DNA from: Mesostigma viride
Lineage: Eukaryota > Streptophyta > Mesostigmatophyceae > Mesostigmatales > Mesostigmataceae
Length of the DNA stretch: 64,000 bases
NCBI GenBank assembly: GCA_009746045.1
Contig: RPFO01000078.1
Span: forward strand, 1,900,222-1,964,221
Direction of reading: 5' to 3'
Made by a program: the position numbers and the translations under genes. A model generated the notes under the pieces. That model searched no databases. It saw nothing but the letters and a program-made list of their open reading frames with translations, and was not told the origin of the DNA. Of the stretch, positions 10,480-38,562 are shown piece after piece (position 1 is the stretch's first letter; every line of letters starts with the position of its first letter).

Positions 10480-11873
10480 GCACTGAGGTACTGCCCTTGA
10501 TTGCGCGCCTTCATGATTCGCAGACCAAGGGTCTGCTTCTGTGGTTTTGCGCTCACCCTCGCGTCGTTCACTGGCTCCGGGGCGCTCTTCCGTCTCAGGT
10601 CCGGCTGGCCGCCGAGGGCCACGACGAACGCATCCAGTCGGCCTTGGCGCAGCTGGTCCCGGGCCCCGACCTCCCGCCACATGCTATTCGCATTGCCTCC
10701 CTGCCTGCACGGATGGGTGGCTGCGGTCTGACTCGTGCCGCCCGGCTGGCCCCAGCAGCCTTTTTGGGCTCCGTCGCTCAGTCGTGGGCGGAAAGCTGCC
10801 GGCTCCTGCCCCTTTTGGCAACGGCAGCGCCTGACCTCCTGGACCCCAGCAGCCCTTTGCCCTTCGTCACCGCCATCCAGGAGGCCTATGCTGAGATCCA
10901 GCAGGCCTGTTCTCCCGTCCGTGCCGCTCAGGCGGTACAGCGCCACCTCCCTCGCGGCACTCCCTCGGTCGCCTCCGTTCAATCTCCCGCCGCATTCCCT
11001 GCTCGCGTCATCGATAAACACCAGAAAACCTACGCGGGTATTCTGCACACGGCTGATTGGATTGCTCTTTTCGCGGACCTCAACGCCCAGGGACGTGCGT
11101 GGCTGTTCTCGCTTTCCTTGCGGAGTGTGGGCTCGGCGTACCTTCGTGCTCTTCCCATGGCCCCCCCATTCGCCTTGGCTCCCAGCCACTACTCGGTGGC
11201 GCTCCGGCACCAGCTATTTGCCCCGCAGCCTCTTGTTCCGGCCGGGCGGCCTTGTGGTAGCTGTGGGCAGCCGCTGGATCCCACGGGGACTCACTACCTT
11301 GCCTGCATGGGGGGCCAACAGAATCAGAATTGGTATTTGTATTTGCACACTGTCCTCCTGACGGTGGTGCTCGCCATGATTCGGTCGGTTTTCCCCCACG
11401 CGAACATCCGGTCCGAGGATGCGGATGGGGCTGCCTTCTATTCCCCCAACCACCGGCCTGACATCGTGGTGCTGGACTTTGAGGGGGGTGGCCGGCATCT
11501 GCTTATTGACGTTTCGGTGGCGCGGCCCTTGGCTCTTAGCCACGTGGCTGGGGCCTCCCTCACGGCAGGTTACACGGCGGACCGGGCGGAGCGGGCCAAG
11601 CTCCTGGCCTACGGCGACGTCGGGCACCATCGTGTGGTGCCCTTTGTCCTGGAGGAGTTTGGGGCCATGGGGCCCCTGACCTCCGCCTTCTTCAAGGAGT
11701 GTTGCCGGCTCCGGGAGGACCGGCTGGACCTGGAGGGCCAGCGGGCCCCATGGTCGGCGCGGACCTGGACGTCATATTGGCGTCAGCGCTTGTCGGTGGC
11801 GCTGACTCGGGCCATGGCTGACATCATGCTCCGCCGTACGCGGGCTGATTTTGCGGTGCAGCAGGGCTATTAG
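10480..11873 (+). pseudogene. C-terminal part of an endonuclease-bearing retrotransposon ORF
   Basis: The open frame runs from 10,431, but recognisable sequence begins about 10,480; the first ~16 codons look like flanking DNA. The order is: an RT-thumb-like segment with PARMGGCGLTRAARLAPAAF; an alanine-rich helical region; a zinc knuckle CGSCGQPLDPTGTHYLAC (CX2CX9HX3C); then NHRPDIVVLDFEG followed by LLIDVSVARP, resembling a PD-(D/E)XK restriction-like endonuclease core; then VVPFVLEEFGAMG. A CCHC knuckle before a restriction-like endonuclease is the arrangement of R2/CRE/Dualen-type non-LTR retrotransposons. The RT palm is absent upstream, as expected for a 5'-truncated copy. A tyrosine-recombinase-type retroelement C-terminus is a less likely alternative. 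Confidence 0.5.
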
Positions 11874-12289
11874 GTTCCTCCCGTTAGGCGTTTCCATTGG
11901 TCTTATCGTAGTATAGAGCTTTGACATGGCTCTGTATATAGGTTTATAGCTGGGCGTTTGCTTTGGTTTGAGTGATTTCACTCTGCTGTAAGTAATTATA
12001 TTTTTATAATATATATTAAAAATATAATTACTTGCATCAAAGTGAAGGCACCCAAGTAAACATAACCAATATAAAGCCACATATATACACACATACACAC
12101 AATTATGCATGCGCACGTTTACATTCTCAGTATTACATGCAATACATCGATCGTGTCCACAATGTCCACCGTATAGAGTATAGCCGAGGGTAGGGCAACC
12201 TTGGATTATGTCCAAAACAGTGTTAAAAACATGTGGATTGATGGTGGGTGTCTTAAAATGTGTAAAATCAGAGTATTCTGAGTGTGTCC

Positions 12290-12385
12290 GTACGATAACG
12301 TATAATATCGTATTATACCGTATTATACCGTATTATACATTATATACTCCACCGTGACCGCATAACGCGTATAACGTACGATTTT
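12290..12385. repeat. AT-rich palindromic motif cluster, second copy
   Basis: Repeated CGTATTATAC and CGTATAA motifs resemble those at 6,430-6,590. It may be the other end of a mobile element or a separate miniature element. Confidence 0.5.
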
Positions 12386-12410
12386 ACATGTACATTTACG
12401 TGTTCGACAC

Positions 12411-12600
12411 GCGGACAAGATAACGGCAGGCTCGAGCTACCATGGTCCGGATTCTCCCGATTTCTGGCCTGCGCTGGTTGTCTCCTTGATACAAGTGCTA
12501 TAGAGCGTGGCATCTCGGCAGAGAGCAGCTCTCTGCATGGCCACAGCATAACTTGATTTAAAAAAAAATTAAAATTAAATTATAACATGCCTCCGTTGGG
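12411..12600 (+). repeat. Dispersed repeat, copy 1
   Basis: AAGATAACGGCAGGCTCGAG, a following stretch with ATGGTCCGGATTCTCCCG and GGTTGTCTCCTTGATA, and a TAAAATTAAATT tail with CGTTGGGAG are shared with 22,570-22,710 in rearranged form. Confidence 0.8.
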
Positions 12601-13085
12601 AGATCATGTAGCACATATTCCTTGATGGGTGGTGGAGTGGAGAGAGCCGCGTAATCGGACTAACCTAACGCTAATCTAGCTAGTCTAGAAAAATCCTAAC
12701 TACCCTACTCATCAAAAAGCCTCCTCCTCTTGGGGGGAGGTGGCTTGCCCACAGGGTCGGGCGAGTGAGCCTCAAGTGACAATCTTCTTCCACCGCGTCT
12801 TGCCTCTGCATGGCAGTCCAAAGAACGGAGAGCGAGTGGATGCGGTATTCAAACTGGGCTGGGACCAGTAGGTCATCCAGCAACATCTGATAACTTAGCA
12901 TCTGATAAAGAATCTGATAAAGCATCTGATAAGCAACAACTTGATAAAGCTAGGCATAATCTGGAGTGTGGCACATCATAGGCACACATGTACATGGCTA
13001 AATGAGACGCGTGAGTCAGCTGGTATAGAGCCTGTAGGAGGGAGGCTTACATGTACATGGCCACCGTCGGTCTATCTATTCTACA
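12601..13085. other. No gene seen
   Basis: Non-coding sequence with a short run of CTGATAAAG/CTGATAAG variants at about 12,890-12,950. No feature supported. Confidence 0.5.
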
Positions 13086-13290
13086 CTACTACTGCTGTAT
13101 TCCCCCAAGCTGGGGCGTCTGGAGTCGTTGGGGCCGCGGGGGTCGCCTGCCAGGGCTTGTGGCCGACGTAGATGGCCGCCCCAGTTCCAGTACACCGGCT
13201 GCCCCGCCGCTTGGTCTGCGGGAGCTGGAGGTAGATCGACCTGTCGGCCATAGCTCCCGTCGCCGTTGCTGCGCCAGGGTCAAGTCGTCC

Positions 13291-14532
13291 TCAAGGGTGA
13301 AGTGAGTCTTCTCGAGCCGCTTGCGGCGTACGTCTGAGGAAAGAAATCTTGTCCGCCGGGTTCTGAAAGGTGAGAAGGAGCGGGGGCGCCCGTGCCTTAC
13401 CCCGCGCGCGGGGAAGGAGGCGGGCGACCAGCTCGATCTCACCATTAAGGCCCATGCGACCAAGGATTTCTCTCTCAAACGCACGCGTAATAAGCTTCTC
13501 GGAATTCTCACCTTCCTCCTTGTGGAAGTTCCTGACAATGACGTTTAGGCTGCGCTTGGCGAGCTCGGCCTCCTCGCGGAGGTCAAGCGTCTGCCGCTGG
13601 AGCTGGGCTGCGATGGCGGCCGGAGGTGGTGGAGGTGGTGTGCTGCTGATGTCCGCCCAGGTCGTGATGGGAGGAGCATCGCCGGCCAGGCCCGGCAGGG
13701 TCTGGCTTGGCGGCAATATCCTTCACCGCCTGGGCGGTGAGGCCTGCGGTGTTCTGCAGGACCTCGATAGCGATGGCAGTGTGTGTGGCTGGTCGATGTC
13801 GCGGAGCTGGGCGGTGACGGGAGTCGGTGGAGGCGGAGGGGGGGGGGGGTGGAGGCGAGGAGGGTGGCGGTGGCGGTGGGGATGGTGGGGAGCTCAGCAG
13901 CCAGCGTGCGACCCAAAGCTGCCACATCTGCAGCAATGGGCGTCACGTGCTGTGAGAGGGCGGCGTGGAGGTGGTGGACGAAGGTGGATTCGGTAATGGG
14001 GGCGGGGTGCAGAAGGTCCTCGGCCGAGCGCTTAACAAGGGTAAAGAGAGCTGCGAGCTGAAGGCGGGGGCGAGACCAGCCGGCCAGGTTGGTCGGAGAA
14101 GGGTCGTCAGATACGCGATGGGAAAGCCGGCCGTCAGCTCCGTTGCGGAAAAAGTGGGTGTTGAGTTGGAGATGCTGGCACAGGGCCAGCAGTGAGGCGT
14201 GTGACCCGTAAAACACGAGCTCCAGTATCTTGATGGGTGGCATGTCGAAAAAGGCAGGCCTGTTGACGTCGAAGGTGGTAACTTTAGAGCCTGAGTAACG
14301 TCAAAATCACGCTCAGACCAGCCAGGTTCGCCTGGGCGACTGCGCTTTGGGTCAGGCGATGCAGAGGGCGAGGAAAGCCCGGGAGGGTTTGGGGCGAGCA
14401 CCAGTGCGCGACTCTAGTGTCACCACTGCCTTCCAGCCCTGATGGCGAAGCTGCAGCCGGAGCTGCAGACGTATTTTCATTGCCGAGCGCAGCCGCCAGG
14501 CTGCGTTGCCTCGAGGAGCGTTTGCTCGTCAT
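13291..14532 (-). pseudogene. LINE ORF1-like / Gag-like protein, broken
   Basis: The minus-strand reading starts at ATG 14,532 (MTSKRSSRQRSLAAALGNEN). It breaks frame near 14,410 and again near 14,280. It continues as PPIKILELVFYGSHASLLAL to about 13,720, then shifts into KRSLNVIVRNFHKEEGENSE, LITRAFEREILGRMGL, VARLLPRARG and PPLLLTFQNPADKISFLRR (13,300-13,580). The last part matches the pattern of the L1 ORF1/Transposase_22-type RNA-binding domain (N-[VI]-I-[VI]-R ... arginine-rich ... LL.F). A proline-rich low-complexity stretch separates the halves. Three frame changes suggest decay. No reverse transcriptase follows on the same strand. Confidence 0.45.
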
Positions 14533-14745
14533 ATATAGCGTAATAGCTTTGGAAAATTATATCAGCATCAGTGTGCGTTGTAGAAAGACGCGTCGATTGT
14601 GATATTCACGGCTCAATTCGGTGCTCAAACGTGAAAGTTATGAGCTCCGCCGTCAGCCATGGCTACCGGCTCGTGGCTCGTGGCCCTATAGCCATTGCCT
14701 TAAGGGCTCATAATAATCTTCCACCCCATGCCAGGTCTTAATTTA

Positions 14746-15445
14746 TGTAACAACCAAATGTTACATCCAAAGTTTCCCTACTGTTGATCTTATTATGAGT
14801 TCTTGGGGACAATTATTTGGAAAGTTAGGAGGCTTCGACGTAGGATTGATATTGGGCCTGCTGAGATCTGTCGAATTATTGTTCTACCCTCATTGGTCGT
14901 GGCCTGATCCACGTGGGGTACTTTGCATGGTTTAGTTCAGCCAGTCATAGATTCTCTTTAAGACTGTTGTACCTGGGGGATCTGGTTCCAGGTCACGGAG
15001 ATTCTGTAGTGCTGGCCTTGTGTTGTGTCGTGGATTCTGAGGACAGGATCTTACCTTGAGTGATCCTCACATTTGATTGGTCCTTTCGGGTTAGGATTGA
15101 GCCGACTCTGCATGCACGATGACTTTTATCCTGTTTGTGGAGGTCGTGGAAGAGTGCGTACGTGAGAACTAAATCTATGGTGTAATTCAAGGATTTCCTT
15201 GTTTCATCAAGCAAACAACCCTTGCCAAAAGTCAACTATAACTTCAACAGATAGTCGACTTGGATATAACTTGTCTGTTGTGCCTAACAAGGGTGGGGAC
15301 TCAATCCCTTAACTGTTGAAGATCCATCTTCATTGCTTCTCTGGACGTGAAGTTATCTGTCGAGACTCCAACCCAGGTATAAAGATCTTTTCACACCAAT
15401 GTTGATACTGAGGCTGTTGCAAACACAACATTTTTAGTCGTTACA
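14746..15445 (+). repeat. 5' LTR
   Basis: 700 bp, TG...CA ends, near-identical to 21,405-22,100. Confidence 0.93.
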
Positions 15446-15460
15446 TTGGCATCGGAGGTT
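15446..15460 (+). promoter_or_regulatory. Primer-binding-site candidate
   Basis: TTGGCATCGGAGG starts directly after the LTR. It resembles the TGGTATCAGAGC site used by initiator-Met tRNA in plant elements, with mismatches, so the tRNA identity is inferred. Confidence 0.5.
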
Positions 15461-18400
15461 TCTACCTAGGTGTTGGTGATCTTGATAGTATTAGTTCACG
15501 GTTAACAATGAAAGTCATGCCCGACCCAGAGAGGGTACGTAATGCTGTGCGCTCGGACAGTTTTTAGAGTGTGACTCATCCTTATGTGACAGTCTTGCTC
15601 TGAGAGCTGCCTTGAGCTCATAAGTTTTTTACGTCTCCCCAGTCCGGCATGCGCGACCCATGGAGTGATGAGTAACCCGGAGACACAACCACCGGAATCA
15701 AGTGAGAGAGTTGAAGATGATACCACATCTTTAGCAGCTCCGCAGCGACCTACCGGTGATGAAAGGGTTTTTTCATCTACTCCCAGACGTCAACTATTTG
15801 GATTCGTGCAATATTTCATAGACAAGCGTCCTTATTTACGGCCTTTCGGCTGGCTGGCCGCATCGTGCTGAAGTCCGACCACCGCCCTGTCTGTCGTGGC
15901 TGCTGACGCCGCAGTCTCCGCCTAGCTCCAAACATCTTTATATATTAGCATTACGCAAGTGTTGCTACGTTTCGAGCAGGGCAATGCGGAGTGTTGGTCC
16001 AGTAGCTCAGCAGGTCCGGCTCCAGAATCCTGCTAGGAGCTGTTTTTTTTTCCTGCAGGCTCTGTTTTCGGCCAGGCTGACATGGCGCTACTGGTTATGG
16101 CTGAGCCGACGCACTGTTGCTGCCGACGGCACCTATCACCCGGCTTCCGGGTTGCGGCTGCACGCACGACCACCACCGCGACCGCCTGACGACGTCGCTG
16201 TCTCAGGTTGTTTTTTTCCCGGTGCTGCTTTACTTTGACGACATTGTTACGGTGTGGCTCAGGTTACACCTCGTGTCTTTTGAGGGTGGCTCCGGATGAG
16301 CGGACAGTAGGGATTCATTGCTGCCTTTTTCACGCAAGGTTCCTTTTGCACTCACTTGACAATCTTTCAGGATCCTTTTCTTCCGTGCATGGGCAGCCTA
16401 CCCTTGCTGTTTAAGGACTGTGGCACGTTCTTAATTCACGCGTCGCCAAACATTTGTTTCAGTTGTGGGGGAAACTCTTCCTTTTCTTGTTGAGCATCAT
16501 GACAGTGGAGGCGTTCTAGGTTGAGCTTTGGTTCCTCCCACGTGGATGGTGGTTTGGTTTTGGTGGGGAGGAGAACAACGGCATCTGAGTTGTTCCCACT
16601 ATCAACATGGTACTATGGATAGGGCGAGCTCCCTAGGAGTTGTCCAGAGTTGTCCAGATTGGTGGCAGCTACGTCTGGTTACCCTGAGCAATTTTTTGCG
16701 GGGGAGTGGACATCCTGGATGTCTGCAATGTAATTTCCAGACGGCATCACACATGCCAGGGCAGAACAACAGCATGTACGGGGTTTCCACTACTATCATA
16801 CTTGGACAGCTGTGTCTAGTTACCCTGAGAAAATTTCTGCGGGGGAGTGGATATCCCAGGTCTGCCAAAGGGTTGCCAGATGCTATCATGGAGGCACATG
16901 GCATGGTAGATGCCACCACATCAGGGGACATCGGGATACCTGCAGTGGGTTGTCCCCTAAAGGGTATCACATGAGTTGCCAGGGGTCTCTTGCATGGGTT
17001 GCCCACTTGCCAGACGGTGTCCTTTGACACATGTTCCCAGAGGGGGTAGACCACTTGCTTGACAACGTCCCTTTACAAGTGGGGTGTGGGTCACTTGCCA
17101 GTTGGGGCCCTTACCTGCGCCAGACCATTGTGACCACACATTTACTTCTCCGAGGACATGATGGTTACCACCGTTTGTTGGCAGATGGCCCCTGTGGGCC
17201 TAGGAGGTGCACTAGGACAGCAAGTATGGACACCAGGGCTGCTGTCATAGTTCTTATCTGTGAATATATCTGATATAGTTCTCAGATCAGAATTTTTGAC
17301 ACTGGTCAAGGCGCTTTTAGGCCCATTCTCTTGACTTTTGGGCAGTTGTGCTGGCTGTTGGACCACCTCAGGCCCTTGTCACTCCTTAGGCTTAGGAGTT
17401 CTGGCTACCTGGCACTTGGTAGTAGCCATGTTAGAGTCTGCTGCCTTGACAGGTTGGCCTACTAGGCAGTCTTTCTGAGTGCCATAGTGAAGGTTGCTGG
17501 CTCCTTCTTGCAGCTGATTGACGTTCAGTCCGGGAAGTTGACAGCATGTGGTCATTCTTCCAAGCAGCTTCTGGAGCCAGGCTCATTGGTGTCCGTTCCA
17601 GGCCTCCTTAAAGCAGCTTAGTCACTTCCCCATCGCGTGACCGGCGCAAGCAGCTAGTCTTGGTTGTCCAGTCAGGCAACCGCTGTGTTGACTACCCACA
17701 TGTGGGGGTGGTCCAACGCTGATTGGGCGTGGTGGCAGTAGCCTATTGGGGACTTGAGGCCAGTGGGGATTGGTAACTTGTCAATGGCGGACATGGTGCA
17801 TGGAGGCGACGCTGGAGAGTATCCTGGTGGTGACTAGTGCTGTTGGTGGTGACTGCAAGCACTCAATGGTGGAGACTTCATCAAGCACTGCATGGTGGCC
17901 GCTGGGACTCTGGTGACTTGGGGACGCCCAAGTGACGCGTATCTGTAATGCTGGTGCCTGCTCCTGACGCTGTGTTGGGTCCTGCCTGCTGGTGGACATC
18001 AAGCCAGCCGTGTGCAGATGAGTAACCTCCTACCCTTGCTTTGCCCTGCTATGGACTTATCCTTGCTTGCATGGTGCCAGGATGGCTTGTTGTCTTGATA
18101 GTACACCATCCGCCCTTGAGCTGATTGCTTGCACAGCATGATGGTTGTATGAATAGGACTGCTTGCACGGGGGGTCTGGCATCATGTTTGCATGGGTAGG
18201 ATGTCCTTGTGGGTTGGATGATGGGCGGGATCAACGGAGCTACAACTGTGGGGCCGGCTGGAATCTTTGGCATGACAGTGATGACAATGGTGCCCACTCC
18301 GTTGACTCTTAATTGAGGAGTTGGACTACTGGGTGCTGGGCGGGGGCTCACATGAGCTTAGAGGTGTGGGTTTGTTGAGGGACCCATTCAGCCCTTTACC

Positions 18401-21390
18401 ACCCTTACAACCTGCCTCATATGCATCAGTATCCGTGGTACACTGACATTAATACCATTTGGCAGTCTACGTGGTTCACGACATGGATACTACCTTCCAT
18501 GCTTTGACTAGGGGGACATTGTTCAGTCTACTTGCTAGGGCCCTGCCAAGCTGAGGGTGTATCTGTTTGATGACTGATGGCCTCATCCAGCATACCCTTA
18601 TGCTGCCCTACTTGTGCAACCTTGTCTTGGGCTCCTTCGATCCTAATGCCCACATTACCTTGCATGGTAGTGCCACCTGGATGGTTGCGGGGAGTGATGT
18701 TGTTGCTGGGGGCCCTGCCAAGCTTGAGCACATCAGTTGCCTGATTGGTGATTGCTTTCAGTTTGCTCTCAAGCTGCCCTGTATGCAACTCCGTCTTGGA
18801 CACTTTGCTGTAGTGCCCATCCCATCTTTAGTCATGAGGTGCATAGGACGCCGTTATAGAGAGACCCTGCAGGCCACCAGTGGGTCAGTGGGCTGAGAGA
18901 CAGGCCTCCCCCACCCTTCTCTGGTTGGCTGGGCCTCTGTCCTTATGCGTATTCCATGGCGTTTGTTCCTGCTAGGTTATGCTGTCAATCTTGGGAAGCT
19001 GATACCAGGATTATTACAGCTTATTCTACGCAGAAGGGTGGAATTACTAGGCATGCTGGTAGTCTCCAGTTTACCAGTTATGCTGAGGGGGATTTGTGTG
19101 GGGAGCAGGGCGTGCAGGGGATTGGGCTGCATCTAACCTTGCATGGGGTAGCGTGTGCTACGCTTTACCAGTTGGGGCATACCGTTCATAATGCTGGTGA
19201 GGCATTACTGATCTTCTGCTATCCCTATCAAGGCTGTGGATGGTTTCCCAGGCATCTTATGGAGAAATAGTGTGCCTTGGATCATAAAAAGCCACTGGCT
19301 ATGGGTTGAGAGTACTAGCTACTAAGGAGATGTGGCTTTACCTCACTCTCACTCCTGTGGGTGCGACTGGAGGGGGGGAAATTTTGTTCTGGTGGGGAGG
19401 AGATCTATGAGGATCATAGCGTGGAGACACCTTGGGATTTCAGTTCATCTTTTCTGGGTCTCCTCATAGATCCCTGACTAGATGGTATCCTGGTTTCGCT
19501 GGCCATCGGTGGGCTATTTTGGCTGTGCTTTGTTGCATCTCCCCAACCTGCTGACGGGTACCCACTGGAGACAACCCTGTCCACGGCCTCTCTTCATCAT
19601 GGGCGTACTTCTGAGATAACCTTGCTCTTCATGAGGCGACCCTGTTGGCGACGTCTTCCTGCTGGATTGCTCCTGTCTCTTGGTGACTGCACTTCCACCT
19701 GGGGCGCTGTTGACGTTTCCTCGTTCCAGTTTGCGTGGACTGCCGGGTGTCAGCGGGCCTTGGACTTGCTGCAGCAGAAGCTCATGCCAGCCCTGTGTTA
19801 GGATTGAGCATTCTTGGCATCCATCCAGCCTGCTATGACCTGATGAGCCTTGGACCCTGGCAGCCCAGTTAATTATGGGGGGTTGGCTGTATAGAGGGTT
19901 AGCCTTGCTACATGACACTATGCTTCCTGCCCTGATCAAGCAGTGAGAGCTGTCAGTATTCATGGCATGGATCCCTGTGGATGACCCGTTATCCCTGGGA
20001 ATGTCAGGCTTGTCTTCACCCGTGGACTCTAGCTGAGGGAGGGTGGTGTCCCAGAACCTCCAGGGAGTGGCCTCACCTTGTTTGGCTTAGGTGCCTTGAT
20101 CCTGTTTACTCCTTCCTGGATTCATGTGGACTCATCGAATCCGACTGGGATCTGAGTTGAGTGGGATGGACTCTGGTGGGAGTTTGGTTACTAAGCTGAG
20201 ATGACATCCAGATTTTGGTGACCAGCTTCTGAGGATGGTTGAGGGGATCTGAGCCTGGATGGCACATGGAGAGTGACTTCTGTGTTGTACCCCGACATAT
20301 GGAGTTGTTCACCTAGGGCTTGATGCCTGGTATGATTAAGACACGTGGTTCATGTATGCACACCAGCCTGTATGAGAGTGGCTCCCCTTTTTGTGGCTCA
20401 TCTGCTGCATAGGATGTATGCATTGTCACCAGGACCTGAGATTGACATGAGGCCTACTGAGGGGCAGGACATGCTAGCAGCCTTACCTGAGGCCTTGAAG
20501 GAGGCATTTACTCAGTTGCAGCCAGTGAGTATGGGAGAGGCTTCCTACAGGGAGCTGTTGGAGTTTCAGTTCAGAAGGGTGACTTTGATTTGGTTCCTTC
20601 TTTCTCCAGCTCAGCCAGAAGGTGTTTTCCTTTGGAGACTTCTACCTCTTTTGCAATCCCGGGTTGCCCAAGTACACTGTGGAACTTAGGGTCCGTCTGA
20701 TGCCACTACGGGTGCTGGTGCCCTGATAGGTGCTAAGTGGTCTGTGGTCAAGACCTTTCTGCAGTTCTGGTGAGCGTACAGATCAGGGGTGAGCAGGCAC
20801 AAGACGTCCTCTACTTGGGTGATGGACCCGGCGAGTCAGTCTGTGGTGCTCCTCTCCTGGGGCATGCTTTCGCTATGCTGTCCAGATGGTGGCAGGGGCT
20901 ACTGAGACTTGCATGGTGCTGCAGGTCAGCAGGAACTGGCCAGAGTTGGCCCACGTGGTGGAGCAGTTTCCCATGTGTGGACCCAATGGCAAGGTGGCCT
21001 GAATGGGGATTGGTATAGCCTGTGAGGAACAGGGCTGAGAAGGAAAGGGGGCTTTGGATTGTGGTGTGAGGGGGGGGATTCCAGGATGGATGATGGGGGG
21101 GCTCCATTCCAGTTCTGATGTTCCAGTCCAGAGTTCCAGAATTCCAGAATGATGACGGGATGACTTCCCGTATTGCTGTGATTATCTGGGCTTGTAGTGG
21201 ATAAGGATGTGACTTGTCTTCTTTAAGCACCTGTGACTAGATGTTTATGAGATAGGAGGCCCTGGCTTCAGGGATGTAAAAACCCATCTGCTTGTCCCAA
21301 GAGATGGTGGACTTCCTGTTTATTGTTGTGTTGTTCTTGTGTAGGTTGTTGTTTATTCTTCTTGGCTTCTAGGAACTGGGAGTTCCTGTC
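15461..21390 (+). other. Interior of the LTR element, non-coding
   Basis: About 5.9 kb of T- and G-rich sequence with many stops in all frames. A local direct duplication is visible (about 16,665-16,735 and 16,803-16,865, sharing GTTACCCTGAG and TGCGGGGGAGTGGA). ORFs of at most ~150 codons, for example 16,528-16,974 and 18,956-19,270, show no known domain. Confidence 0.7.
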
Positions 21391-21392
21391 TT

Positions 21393-21404
21393 GAGGGGGA
21401 GATA
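21393..21404 (+). promoter_or_regulatory. Polypurine tract of the LTR element
   Basis: GAGGGGGAGATA abuts the right LTR and primes plus-strand synthesis in LTR elements. Confidence 0.8.
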
Positions 21405-22100
21405 TGTAACAACCAAATGTTACATCCAAAGTTTTCCTACTGGTGACCTTATTATGAGTTCTTGGGGACAATTATTTGGATAGTTAGGAGGCTTCGACGT
21501 ATGATTGATATTGGGCCTGCTGAGATCTGTCGAATTATTGTTCTACCCTCATTGGTCGTGGCCTGATCCACGTGGGGTACTTTGCATGGTTTAGTTCAGC
21601 CAGTCATAGATTCTCTTTAAGACTGTCGTACCTGGTGGATCTGGTTCCAGGTCACGGAGATTCTGTAGTGCTGGCCTTGTGTGTGTTGTGGATTCTGAGG
21701 ACAGGATCTTACCTTGAGTGATCCTCACTTTTGATTGGTTCTTTCGGGTTAGGGTTGAGCCGACTCTGCGTGCACGATGACTTTTATACTGTTTGTGGCG
21801 GCCGTGCATGTGTGCGTGAGAAGCTAAAGCTATGGTGTAATTCAAGGGTTTCCTTGTTTCATCAATCAAACAACCCTTGCCAAAAGTCAACTATAACTTC
21901 AACAGATAGTCGACTTGGATATAACTTGTCTGTTGTGTCTAACAAGGGTGGGGACTCAATCCCTTAACTGTTGAAGATCCATCTTCATTGCTTCTCTGGA
22001 CGTGAAGTTATCTGTCGAGACTCCAACCCAGGTATAAAGATCTTTTCACACCAATGTTGATACTGAGGCTGTTGCAAACACAACATTTTTAGTCGTTACA
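21405..22100 (+). repeat. 3' LTR
   Basis: 696 bp, followed by the ATTTA target duplication at 22,101-22,105. Confidence 0.93.
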
Positions 22101-23041
22101 ATTTAGGATTGATACATCATGGTCGGTGCAGGTGCACCTTGTGCACCCAGAGTAGGTGGCGGTTTACATCCCCCCACCTGCAGGCAGTCTTTTAATTAAT
22201 TAATAATTAACCTGCAGGCAGGTTGTAGCTCAAAATGTATTGCCAAGCATATGCCCCCTCTCATGGCTATGTGTTACATAAGCTCCCAACCCGTGGACTT
22301 ACATGTTCTTAACTAATTCATTAATTCATTCAGTGGTTTTCCATTTGCGGGTATTTCCTCGTAAATGGTGGGAGAGCGATCGCAGCAATGGTGCTCACCA
22401 CTAGACAATCCCGGCCAGTTAGGCTCGAAACACACGCCCTGATTGAGCAAGCTGTTTCCGGCCCCACCGTCTAGGTCATCTAGTCGCTCTTCACGTAAGC
22501 CAGCCATAATTTCAATGAACAAGGCTACACATTTCCATCTCCATTCATATTCATCATCCTGAACGACTCGACAACGCGGAGAAGATAACGGCAGGCTCGA
22601 GCTACCATTAAAATTAAATTAAATTGGAACATATCTCTGTTGGGAGTACCAGCTACCATGGTCCGGATTCTCCCGATTTCCGGCCTGCTCTGGTTGTCTC
22701 CTTGATAAGGTGGCGGTCGCTCCCCCCCATTCTGGTTGTGCATTCATCAGGGATTCAATGTACCTTCTTGAAAACAGTTTGTACCCTGTGCAGAGTCTCC
22801 CAATAGAGCCACGTGAATGCATGGATCACTGAACGCAGTGCATGGGTGGAGGCAGGGGCATACATGCACGGGGTAAATTTTTTTTCTGCAATGCGGATAT
22901 CATCAATTGAGACAACCAGCGCAAGTGCCATAAACCTGGTGAGTCCAGACCATCCATGGTAGCTCGAGCATGCTGTTGTCTTATCGGAGATATGCGCCCC
23001 TTGGCTGGGAAGACATGCAGCATGTGGATATCCTAACATTT
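22101..23041. other. Region between the LTR element and the SET gene
   Basis: Holds AT-rich palindromes (TTAATTAATTAATAATTAA) and two CCTGCAGGCAG blocks at about 22,178-22,222, and a dispersed repeat at 22,570-22,710. No gene seen. It contains the 3' end of the SET gene transcript, but I see no clear polyadenylation signal. Confidence 0.6.
22570..22710 (+). repeat. Dispersed repeat, copy 2, with small insertion
   Basis: This is the same sequence as 12,411-12,600. Here a ~43-bp AT-rich segment (22,609-22,651) is flanked by the octamer GCTACCAT on both sides (22,601-22,608 and 22,652-22,659). Confidence 0.75.

Positions 23042-38562
<15,521 letters not shown>

Larger units (their letters stand above)
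14746..22100 (+). mobile_element. Complete LTR retrotransposon without recognisable coding capacity
   Basis: The two LTRs (14,746-15,445 and 21,405-22,100) both begin TGTAACAACC and end CGTTACA. The element is flanked on both sides by ATTTA, a 5-bp target-site duplication. A primer-binding-site candidate (TTGGCATCGGAGG) starts directly after the left LTR, and a polypurine tract (GAGGGGGAGA) lies just before the right LTR. The LTRs differ at roughly 4 percent of positions by eye, so insertion is fairly recent. The 5.96-kb interior has only short ORFs, and I could find no zinc knuckle, protease, RT, RNase H or integrase motif. It is therefore a non-autonomous element mobilised by another element's proteins. 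Orientation is set by PBS and PPT. Confidence 0.9.
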
